Shown piece by piece: positions 1 through 4,875 of a stretch of DNA of 5,797 nt. The position numbers were made by a program, and so were the translations under genes. The stretch is from Caryophanales bacterium UBA6879 (GTDB lineage: Bacteria; Bacillota_I; Bacilli_A; RFN20; CAG-288). The notes below the pieces were generated by a model. It did no database searches. It saw nothing but the letters and a program-made list of their open reading frames with translations, and was not told the DNA's origin. The stretch is from assembly GCA_002449135.1 (NCBI GenBank), contig DKCH01000066.1:1-5797 (forward strand), read 5' to 3'. Positions within the stretch are counted from its first letter, which is position 1. Every line of letters begins with the position of its first letter.

Positions 1-888
1 GAAATTAATAAACTTCATACTAATTCCACTTATTTTAATAATGTTAAATTAAACGCTTCTTTAAAAGCTACACATTCTTATCAGGAAATACTTAATACTG
101 TTGACTTAGTAGTATTAGCTATTCCTTCTAATGCCTATAAAGACATTCTTATAGATCTTAATAATAATTTAAAAAAGAAGGTTTATATTGTTTCTGTTGC
201 TAAAGGCTTTGATTTAGAAACTAATTTAAGACTTTCGGAAACTATAAGAAGATACTTAGATATCTCTAAAAGATTTGAAGTCGTTTCTTTAATTGGCCCA
301 TCATTTGCAGATGAAGTAGTTATTAAAATGCCAACTTGTGTAACTAGCACTTCTATTGATGAAAATGTTGCCAAAATAATCCAAGAAGTTTTCTCAAACA
401 ATTATTTTAGAGTTTACACAAATACTGATGAAATAGGGGCAGAATATGCTGCTAGCTATAAAAATGTTATTGCCTTAGCTAGTGGAATCTTAACTGGTTT
501 AGGATATGGAGATAACACTAGAGCTGCTTTAATCACCCGTGGTTTAGCAGAAATGGTCAGATTAGGTTTAAAAATGGGTGGAAAATTAACTACTTATTTA
601 GGCTTAACTGGTCTAGGTGACTTACTTTTAACTGCTACTTCTACCCATTCACGTAACTTTAAAGCTGGTTTAATTATCGGTAAAGAAAATAGTGCTATTA
701 ATTTCTTAAAAAATAATAAAATGACTACAGAAGGAGTTAGAACCTCCAAAGTCTTATATCAATTATCATTAAAAGAATGTTTAGACCTACCTTGTAATGA
801 AGCGGTTTATGACGTTTTATATTTAAATAAAAAACCATCAGAAATAGTTTATAACCTTATTAATCGTCCACTAAAAAAAGAATTCTAA
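1..888 (+). CDS. gpsA: NAD(P)H-dependent glycerol-3-phosphate dehydrogenase, 5' end cut by window
   Basis: Reduces dihydroxyacetone phosphate to sn-glycerol 3-phosphate in the cytoplasm, the entry step to phospholipid synthesis. The frame is open from base 1 and gives 295 visible residues; the family is about 330-340 long, so roughly 40 N-terminal residues, including the GxGxxG dinucleotide loop, lie outside the window. Visible family motifs in order: AIPS (residues 40-43), SVAKGF (65-70), a GPSFADEV segment near residue 100, the catalytic-lysine segment YKNVIALASG with Lys154, then the very typical GYGDNTRAALITRGLAEM and GLTGLGDLLLTATSTHSRN blocks, and TEGVRTSK. The usual E-(L/I)-GGA-x-KN segment before the lysine reads EYAASYKN, a divergent version. 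It ends 64 nt before HU with no terminator seen between, so readthrough is possible. The gpsA-to-HU neighbourhood is also found in Bacillus. The identification is secure; only the start is missing. Confidence 0.96.
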   Translation, partial: EINKLHTNSTYFNNVKLNASLKATHSYQEILNTVDLVVLAIPSNAYKDILIDLNNNLKKKVYIVSVAKGFDLETNLRLSETIRRYLDISKRFEVVSLIGPSFADEVVIKMPTCVTSTSIDENVAKIIQEVFSNNYFRVYTNTDEIGAEYAASYKNVIALASGILTGLGYGDNTRAALITRGLAEMVRLGLKMGGKLTTYLGLTGLGDLLLTATSTHSRNFKAGLIIGKENSAINFLKNNKMTTEGVRTSKVLYQLSLKECLDLPCNEAVYDVLYLNKKPSEIVYNLINRPLKKEF

Positions 889-901
889 AAATAACAAATC
901 A

Positions 902-930
902 TTTACTTTAATGAGCATATGTGATAGATT
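902..930 (+). promoter_or_regulatory. candidate promoter for HU
   Basis: TTTACT (902-907, 4 of 6 to the -35 consensus), a 17-nt spacer, and TAGATT (925-930, 4 of 6 to the -10 consensus) with an extended -10 TG at 922-923. Transcription would begin near 937, leaving a leader of about 16 nt that still contains the Shine-Dalgarno site at 940-945. The short leader and modest hexamers keep confidence low; HU could equally be read from gpsA. Confidence 0.3.
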
Positions 931-939
931 AGAAACAAG

Positions 940-945
940 AAGGAG
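940..945 (+). promoter_or_regulatory. Shine-Dalgarno site that fixes the HU start
   Basis: AAGGAG lies 7 nt before the ATG at 953. The in-frame ATG at 911 has no such site and would add 14 residues that HU proteins lack, so 953 is the start. Confidence 0.85.
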
Positions 946-952
946 TGTTGTT

Positions 953-1222
953 ATGAACATTAATGAATTAATCACCAAAGTTGCTGATGAATGCAAACTT
1001 ACCAAAGTAGATGCAGAAAAAGTTATTAGATCTGTCTTTAATCAAATCACTGAATCTTTAAAAGAAGTTGATGAAGTTAAAATTCCAGGCTTTGGAACAT
1101 TCTCCAAGAGAGTAAGAAAAGAAAGAACTGGGATTAATCCATCTAATGGTCAAACCATTCAAATTCCTGAAACTAAACAAGTTTCATTTAAATCTGCTAA
1201 GCATTTAAAAGAATCTTTATAA
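953..1222 (+). CDS. hup: HU-type nucleoid DNA-binding protein
   Basis: Small histone-like dimeric protein that bends and compacts DNA and assists replication, repair and recombination. From the chosen ATG it is 89 residues, the normal HU length of about 90. An N-terminal helical dimerisation half (residues 1-40) is followed by the invariant GFGTF turn (46-50) and the beta-arm. In the arm tip the usual RNP reads INP (61-63): the intercalating Pro63 is kept and the arginine is replaced by isoleucine. The C-terminus SFKSAKHLKESL matches the HU consensus FKxxKxLK. The AAGGAG at 940-945 supports this start over the in-frame ATG at 911. It lies downstream of gpsA and is closed by a strong terminator at 1237-1261, so it ends its transcription unit. 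HU rather than IHF is inferred from the low-GC Gram-positive setting, where a single HU is usual. Confidence 0.95.
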   Translation: MNINELITKVADECKLTKVDAEKVIRSVFNQITESLKEVDEVKIPGFGTFSKRVRKERTGINPSNGQTIQIPETKQVSFKSAKHLKESL

Positions 1223-1236
1223 ATAATAATAATTGT

Positions 1237-1261
1237 AAAGGTGGGCAGTGCTCACCTTTTT
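1237..1261 (+). terminator. rho-independent terminator after HU
   Basis: AAAGGTGGGC (1237-1246) pairs with GCTCACCTTT (1250-1259) through ten base pairs including one G-T pair, closed by the 3-nt loop AGT, and runs into TTTTT (1257-1261). It begins 14 nt after the HU stop codon. This is the only convincing intrinsic terminator in the window. Confidence 0.92.
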
Positions 1262-1271
1262 ATGTTAAAAT
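1242..1271 (+). promoter_or_regulatory. extended -10 promoter giving a leaderless cca transcript
   Basis: TGTTAAAAT (1263-1271) is an extended -10 element: TG, one base, then TAAAAT (1266-1271), 5 of 6 to consensus. A loose -35, TGGGCA (1242-1247, 4 of 6), lies 18 nt upstream, inside the HU terminator stem. Standard geometry (-10 box at -12 to -7) puts +1 exactly on G1278, the first base of the cca GTG codon. Not proven, since AT-rich DNA yields chance -10 boxes, but the fit is exact. Confidence 0.55.
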
Positions 1272-1277
1272 TTTTGT

Positions 1278-1949
1278 GTGCAAAAATTAGATGAAATATT
1301 TAATTATCTTGAAAATAATTTAAAAAATAAAATCTATTTAGTTGGTGGTTCCACTAGAGATTATCTTTTAAAAAGAAACTTTAATGATTTTGATTTTGCT
1401 ACTGTTCTTACTCCAAATGATATAAAAAAGACTTTTCCAGATGCAGATTATTCATTTGAAAAATTTGGAATAGTAAATTTAAAATATCAAAACAATTTTA
1501 TTACATTAGCTACTTTTAGAAAAGAAAGTAATTATGTTGATTCACGTCATCCTCAAAAAATTGAATTTGTAACTGACTTATTAACTGATTCTTATCGCCG
1601 TGATTTTACTATTAATAGCATTTATTTAGACTCAAGCTATAATATTAGTGATCCACAAAATGGTTTACCTGATTTAAAAAATAAAATAATAAGGATGATA
1701 GGTGATCCAGAAATAAGACTCAAAGAAGATCCTTTAAGAATCTTAAGAGCTTATAGATTTAGTTATTTATTAAATTTTACAATTGAAAAACATCTTCAAG
1801 AAGTAATAAGCAATAATTTTTCACTTTTACATAAAATCAAAGTTGAGAAAATCAATATGGAATTAAATAAACTAGATAGAAATAATAAAGACAAACTTAT
1901 TTATCTATTAAAAAAGGAGGAATACTTTAATGGAAAGTTTAACTTATAA
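1278..1949 (+). CDS. cca: short CCA-adding enzyme / poly(A) polymerase-type tRNA nucleotidyltransferase
   Basis: Class II nucleotidyltransferase head and neck domain, expected to build or repair the CCA end of tRNAs in the cytoplasm. Visible motifs: VGGSTRD (residues 22-28), the metal-binding DFD (37-39), a flexible-loop region around TFRKESNYVDSRHP (79-92), RRDFTIN (107-113), DPQNGLPDLKNKIIR and GDP (125-144), and the base-selecting EDPLRILRAYRF (150-161). The protein stops at 223 residues, whereas bacterial CCA enzymes run about 390-450; most of the body and the tail that hold the tRNA are absent. The start must be the GTG at 1278: an in-frame stop sits at 1266 and no other ATG, GTG or TTG precedes the VGG motif. 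There is no Shine-Dalgarno site; an extended -10 box suggests a leaderless mRNA. The end overlaps dnaD by 20 nt. CCA addition, A-addition only, or another RNA-tailing role all remain possible. Confidence 0.85.
   Translation: MQKLDEIFNYLENNLKNKIYLVGGSTRDYLLKRNFNDFDFATVLTPNDIKKTFPDADYSFEKFGIVNLKYQNNFITLATFRKESNYVDSRHPQKIEFVTDLLTDSYRRDFTINSIYLDSSYNISDPQNGLPDLKNKIIRMIGDPEIRLKEDPLRILRAYRFSYLLNFTIEKHLQEVISNNFSLLHKIKVEKINMELNKLDRNNKDKLIYLLKKEEYFNGKFNL
1914..1920 (+). promoter_or_regulatory. strong Shine-Dalgarno site for dnaD
   Basis: AAGGAGG lies 9 nt before the ATG at 1930 and inside the last codons of cca. It shows that this organism uses classical Shine-Dalgarno initiation for internal operon genes, in contrast to the site-less operon-leading genes. 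Confidence 0.88.
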
Positions 1950-2586
1950 AGATTTAGATTACCGTCGCTTACTTATTAAGCATTATCGTGTATTTAAGCT
2001 AAACGAAAATGATTTAGCGGTTTTACTTTGCCTAGATGATTTTTTAAATGATCAAGAAGAAAAAACATTAGTAACTAGTGATGATCTTTTAATCTACATG
2101 ACTCTAAGTAAAGAGCAAATTGATGATATTTTAAACAAGTTAATAAATTTAAAACTTATAGATTATTCAACTATTAATAACAAAGTCGTAACATCATTAG
2201 ATCCATTATATAAAAAGCTAGTAGATGGTCTTAAAAGAGATATTGTCTTTGAAAGCAAACAAAAAGAAAACTTTAAAATTAACAACGAAATAAACAATAC
2301 TATCTATTCTTATTTTGAAAATGAATTAGGAAGAACCTTAGCAGGTAAAGAAATTGATCGAATATCTTTATGGTTAAAAAATGGTATAAGTAAAGGTATG
2401 ATTAATGAAGCAGTAGAAAAACTAAAAAATTCCGGAAAAAGAGTTTCTATTGCTGCTGTTGATAAAATAATCTTAGCTTTACAACAAAATAAAGAAATCC
2501 TAGCAGAAGGAAAAGCTTTAACTTCATCTTTTGAAGCTGGTGATAAAAAAGCACAAGAAATATTATCAAAACGCTGGGTAAACTAA
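1930..2586 (+). CDS. dnaD: DnaD-family primosomal replication protein
   Basis: DnaD acts with DnaB and DnaI of low-GC Gram-positives to load the replicative helicase at the origin and at stalled forks. The 218-residue protein has a predicted winged-helix N-terminal half (about residues 1-100, with helix-rich segments DLAVLLCLDDFL and EQIDDILNKLINLKLI), a charged linker, and a C-terminal DnaB_2/DnaD domain (about 122-184) recognisable from YSYFENELGRTLAGKEID, the following LWLKNG, and SIAAVDKII. Length is close to Bacillus DnaD. The start is supported by AAGGAGG 9 nt upstream and lies inside cca; its TAA shares one base with the nth ATG (TAATG). The dnaD-nth pair is conserved across Firmicutes, which strengthens both calls. 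Other DnaD-domain proteins exist on phages, but this context argues for the chromosomal DnaD. Confidence 0.88.
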   Translation: MESLTYKDLDYRRLLIKHYRVFKLNENDLAVLLCLDDFLNDQEEKTLVTSDDLLIYMTLSKEQIDDILNKLINLKLIDYSTINNKVVTSLDPLYKKLVDGLKRDIVFESKQKENFKINNEINNTIYSYFENELGRTLAGKEIDRISLWLKNGISKGMINEAVEKLKNSGKRVSIAAVDKIILALQQNKEILAEGKALTSSFEAGDKKAQEILSKRWVN

Positions 2587-3218
2587 TGACAGTTAAAGAA
2601 AAAATCTCAGAAATAAAATCTTACCTTGATAAAATATATCCTCATACTGAAGTTTTTTTACATTCTACTTCTGACTGGACATTTTTAATTGCAGTAATTC
2701 TATCTAGCCAGGCTCAAGATAAAGTAGTAAATAGAGTTACTCCTATTCTTTTTAAAAAATACCCAAATTTGCAAGCCTTAAGCCAAGCAAATTATGATGA
2801 TATTTTAAATATTATAAAAATAGTGGGCCTAGGTCCATCTAAAAGTAAAAACATCATAGCCTTAAGTAAAATACTTGTTAGTAAATACAATTCAAAACTT
2901 CCACATGAACTAAAAACTCTAGAAAGTCTTCCTGGAGTTGGTCATAAAACTGCAACAGTCTTTTTAGCAGAAATTGATAATAAACCATATATTCCTGTAG
3001 ATACTCATATATCAAGGATTTCAAAGAGGTTAGGAATTGTAAAAAAAGATACAACAGCAACAAAAATTCAAGAAATTTTAGAGAAGAATTTTCAAGGTCA
3101 TGATTATATTAATTTTCATCGTCAATTAATATTATTTGGACGTAATATATGTTTAGCTTCAAATAAAAGAAAATGCGAAATATGTCCTTTTAAATTTTGT
3201 AAAGATAGAAAAATCTAA
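2586..3218 (+). CDS. nth: endonuclease III, DNA glycosylase/AP lyase
   Basis: Removes oxidised pyrimidines and cuts the abasic site in base excision repair. At 210 residues it matches the family length. Motifs: ILSSQAQD (38-45, usually LLSxQATD), helix-hairpin-helix LPGVGHKTA (115-123) with catalytic Lys121, VDTH (138-141) with catalytic Asp139, HRQLILFGR (178-186), then four cysteines Cys189, Cys197, Cys200 and Cys205 for the [4Fe-4S] cluster. Their spacing is C-x7-C-x2-C-x4-C, not the usual C-x6-C-x2-C-x5-C. The ATG overlaps the dnaD stop by one base with only a weak upstream GGG, so translation is probably coupled. Its stop overlaps the stop of the convergent regulator gene. Catalytic residues are intact, so it should be active; the family call is secure. 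Confidence 0.95.
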   Translation: MTVKEKISEIKSYLDKIYPHTEVFLHSTSDWTFLIAVILSSQAQDKVVNRVTPILFKKYPNLQALSQANYDDILNIIKIVGLGPSKSKNIIALSKILVSKYNSKLPHELKTLESLPGVGHKTATVFLAEIDNKPYIPVDTHISRISKRLGIVKKDTTATKIQEILEKNFQGHDYINFHRQLILFGRNICLASNKRKCEICPFKFCKDRKI

Positions 3219-3847
3219 TCTTCTTTATTAACAATATGATGATGTGATTTATCTTTTTTACCAATATCTAATAAATACCATATAACAATCATAACTTCTA
3301 AAACAGCAGAAACAAAAAACAAATACCAAATATTATCTACTAAGTTTAACAAGGAAAGAACTATAGTAGAAGAGGAACCCCAATTAATACCAGATACTAG
3401 TACCATATTGTAAATTCTTGATCCCCAAATATTATTAAAAACAGTAGCAACAATAAAACTAGCAGGAATAGCAGCAATAAAAGTTAAATAAGAAGGATAA
3501 GTTTTCGGCCAAAAGATTTCAAACATTGCATAGATAATCATTGCTAATAACCAAACTAACAAAATTGATAATGTAGCAATAATAGCTTTATTTCTAGACA
3601 AGTTTTGAATTTTTTCTAATGGTGATTCTTGATGTAATAATGCCTCAACTTCAATATTATAAACATCAGCAATTTGTTTTAATACATAAATATCAGGTAA
3701 ACCTTCACCTCTTTCCCATTTAGAGATAGCTTTATCTGTATAATTTATCTTTTCTGCTAATTGTTGTTGCGTTAAATTAGCAATTTTACGATATTTAATA
3801 AGATTCTTAGCAACAATATTTTTTATATCAGGTATTTTATTAATCAC
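3215..3847 (-). CDS. XRE-family helix-turn-helix regulator with four-helix membrane domain
   Basis: A 210-residue membrane-anchored transcription regulator. Residues 14-71 form a Cro/C1-type HTH domain, shown by LTQQQLAEKI (25-34) and AISKWERGEGLPDIYVLKQIAD (40-61, with the classic SKWERG turn). About four hydrophobic segments follow, near 88-109, 120-137, 147-168 and 173-193, ending in a charged, His-containing tail (KKDKSHHH). HTH-plus-membrane proteins are common in Bacilli, but their signals and targets are mostly unknown, so no gene name is given. GTG at 3847 is the only possible start: an in-frame stop lies 9 nt upstream and no other start codon precedes the HTH. There is no Shine-Dalgarno site and the promoter places +1 on this GTG. 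It is divergent from degV, with paired AGTAGA/TCTACT half-sites between, suggesting self-regulation and possibly degV control. It is convergent with nth. Confidence 0.9.
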   Translation of the reverse strand: MINKIPDIKNIVAKNLIKYRKIANLTQQQLAEKINYTDKAISKWERGEGLPDIYVLKQIADVYNIEVEALLHQESPLEKIQNLSRNKAIIATLSILLVWLLAMIIYAMFEIFWPKTYPSYLTFIAAIPASFIVATVFNNIWGSRIYNMVLVSGINWGSSSTIVLSLLNLVDNIWYLFFVSAVLEVMIVIWYLLDIGKKDKSHHHIVNKED

Positions 3848-3853
3848 GCATAT

Positions 3854-3882
3854 ATATTAAGTGTTTTTATAGGATTAGTCAA
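3854..3882 (-). promoter_or_regulatory. xre promoter, start site on the GTG codon
   Basis: Read on the minus strand: TTGACT (3882-3877, 5 of 6 to -35 consensus), exactly 17 nt, then TAATAT (3859-3854, 4 of 6 to -10 consensus). Placing the -10 box at -12 to -7 puts +1 on base 3847, the G of the GTG start codon, so the mRNA would have no leader. Confidence 0.68.
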
Positions 3883-3886
3883 CAAA

Positions 3887-3911
3887 AGTAGAATACTCTA
3901 CTACCAGTAGA
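3887..3911. promoter_or_regulatory. candidate operator: AGTAGA/TCTACT/AGTAGA
   Basis: AGTAGA (3887-3892), TCTACT (3897-3902) and AGTAGA (3906-3911) form two overlapping perfect 6-bp inverted repeats with 4-nt and 3-nt spacers that share the middle arm. A further GTAGAAT lies at 3929-3935, matching the GTAGAAT at 3888 and 3907. The cluster begins 5 nt upstream of the xre -35 box and the extra copy falls within the proposed degV promoter. This fits a dimeric HTH repressor or activator, most simply the adjacent XRE protein; the binding partner is inferred. Confidence 0.5.
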
Positions 3912-3920
3912 ATCGTTATT

Positions 3921-3950
3921 TTTACTTTGTAGAATTATATTTTTTACTAT
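3921..3950 (+). promoter_or_regulatory. possible degV promoter
   Basis: TTTACT (3921-3926), an 18-nt spacer and TACTAT (3945-3950), each 4 of 6 to consensus. Start would be near G3957, giving a leader of about 52 nt before the degV ATG. The third GTAGAAT copy (3929-3935) lies between the two boxes, where a bound regulator would block polymerase. Weak hexamers in AT-rich DNA make this tentative. Confidence 0.3.
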
Positions 3951-3997
3951 TTTATTGTCTTTTATTAAAAATGGTTTTAAAAATATATACGTAAAAA

Positions 3998-4003
3998 GAG
4001 AGG
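3998..4003 (+). promoter_or_regulatory. Shine-Dalgarno site that fixes the degV start
   Basis: GAGAGG sits 5 nt before the ATG at 4009. It favours that codon over the in-frame ATG at 3955, which would add 18 residues not found in DegV proteins. Confidence 0.72.
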
Positions 4004-4008
4004 TCTAT

Positions 4009-4842
4009 ATGAAATATAAAATAGTAGTCGATTCATCATCCAATCTTTCTAATAATTATATAAAAGATCCTAATATAGGTTTTCAAGTAATACCTTTAAC
4101 CTTACGTATTAATAATGTTGATTATGTCGATAATGAAAAATTAGACGTTAAGCAAATGCTAAGTGAACTAAATAAAACTAAAATTAAACCAACTTCTTCT
4201 TGTCCTTCACCACAAGCTTTTGCTGATTCTTACGCTGATGCTGAAAATATTATTGTTATTACTATTTCTTCTAAATTATCAGGAGTTTTTAATTCAGCTT
4301 TTATTGGTGGCATGGATATTAATAATCATAAAGTTCACGTTATTGATTCAAAAGCCACTGCTGGTAATTTAATTCTTTTAGCTGATAAAGCTTATGAATT
4401 AATGAAACAAGACTTAGAATTTGAAGAAATTTGTACAAAATTAGAAGAATATAATAAAACACTTAATCTCTTCTTTGTTCTTGATAAATTTGATAATTTA
4501 GTAAGAAACGGAAGAATGAGTAAATTAGTAGCTTTTGTTGCCACAAGTTTAGCTATAAAACCAGTTTGTATTGCTGAAAATGGGGAAATAAAAGTTTACA
4601 AAAAGCTTCGTACATTAAAAATGGCATTAAAAGGAATGGTTAGTGAAATTTCAAATTTAGTTACTGGTCAAGATTTGAGTCAAAAAACTTGCATAGTATG
4701 TGCTATTGAAGGTGAAGATGTCGGACCATTAGTTAAAAAATTAATTGAAGAAGAATATAATTTCAAAGAAGTACGCTTAGTTTACAATCGTGGACTTTGT
4801 GCCTTTTACGCTTTAGAAAATGGTGTAATTGTCTCCTTTTAA
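4009..4842 (+). CDS. DegV-family fatty-acid-binding protein (FakB-like)
   Basis: DegV proteins hold a single fatty acid; FakB members present it to the kinase FakA, which makes acyl-phosphate for phospholipid synthesis. From ATG 4009 (ribosome site GAGAGG 5 nt upstream) the protein has 277 residues, close to the usual 280. Motifs: VDSSSNL (7-13), TSSCPSPQAF (62-71), ISSKLSG (86-92), VIDSKAT (111-117), NGRMSK (167-172) and AIKPV (182-186), all recognisable DegV signatures; Thr62, Ser63 and the SSKLSG serines line the carboxylate pocket in the family. The C-terminus, normally a His-x-GPGA-like motif, instead reads GLCAFYALENGVIVSF, so the histidine and GPG are missing. No FakA gene is in view, so the FakB role is inferred. 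It is divergent from the membrane HTH gene, which may control it. No terminator was seen after it. Confidence 0.92.
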   Translation: MKYKIVVDSSSNLSNNYIKDPNIGFQVIPLTLRINNVDYVDNEKLDVKQMLSELNKTKIKPTSSCPSPQAFADSYADAENIIVITISSKLSGVFNSAFIGGMDINNHKVHVIDSKATAGNLILLADKAYELMKQDLEFEEICTKLEEYNKTLNLFFVLDKFDNLVRNGRMSKLVAFVATSLAIKPVCIAENGEIKVYKKLRTLKMALKGMVSEISNLVTGQDLSQKTCIVCAIEGEDVGPLVKKLIEEEYNFKEVRLVYNRGLCAFYALENGVIVSF

Positions 4843-4865
4843 TCTTCTAAACAAATTTATATAAT
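4837..4865 (+). promoter_or_regulatory. promoter for the exonuclease-recU unit, near-leaderless
   Basis: A perfect TATAAT (4860-4865) ends 10 nt before the ATG at 4876; the -35 position (4837-4842, TTTTAA) matches only 3 of 6. Standard spacing puts +1 near G4872, leaving a leader of about 4 nt, or none if the start shifts to A4876. The degV-exonuclease gap (33 nt) has no Shine-Dalgarno site. Confidence 0.55.
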
Positions 4866-4875
4866 ATTAGCGTCT

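Larger units (their letters stand above)
3848..4008. other. divergent regulatory region between xre and degV
   Basis: The longest gene-free stretch in the window (161 nt). It holds the xre promoter on the minus strand (3854-3882), the alternating AGTAGA/TCTACT half-sites (3887-3911), a third GTAGAAT copy (3929-3935), a possible degV promoter (3921-3950) and the degV Shine-Dalgarno site (3998-4003). The ATG at 3955 is in frame with degV but lacks a ribosome site. No small RNA or riboswitch structure was recognised. Confidence 0.7.

Noticed and set aside
183..401. 72-residue open frame on the minus strand inside gpsA
   Set aside because: It lies opposite clear GpsA motifs (AKGF, GPSFADEV) and has no family resemblance or ribosome site.
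328..888. Short gpsA starting at the ATG at 328
   Set aside because: The frame is open from base 1 and upstream codons encode AIPS, SVAKGF and GPSFADEV; the gene simply enters from outside the window.
911..952. N-terminal extension of HU from the ATG at 911
   Set aside because: No ribosome site; AAGGAG stands 7 nt before ATG 953, which gives the normal 89-residue HU.
2878..3063. 61-residue open frame on the minus strand inside nth
   Set aside because: Antisense to the helix-hairpin-helix and catalytic Asp region of Nth; low-complexity Leu/Tyr-rich translation typical of AT-rich shadow frames.
3202..3222. Bidirectional terminator at the nth/xre junction
   Set aside because: The stem is AT-rich, has a bulge and lacks a proper T tract on either strand; too weak to annotate as a terminator.
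3955..4008. DegV extension from the ATG at 3955
   Set aside because: No ribosome site, 18 extra residues unlike DegV N-termini, and GAGAGG precedes ATG 4009.
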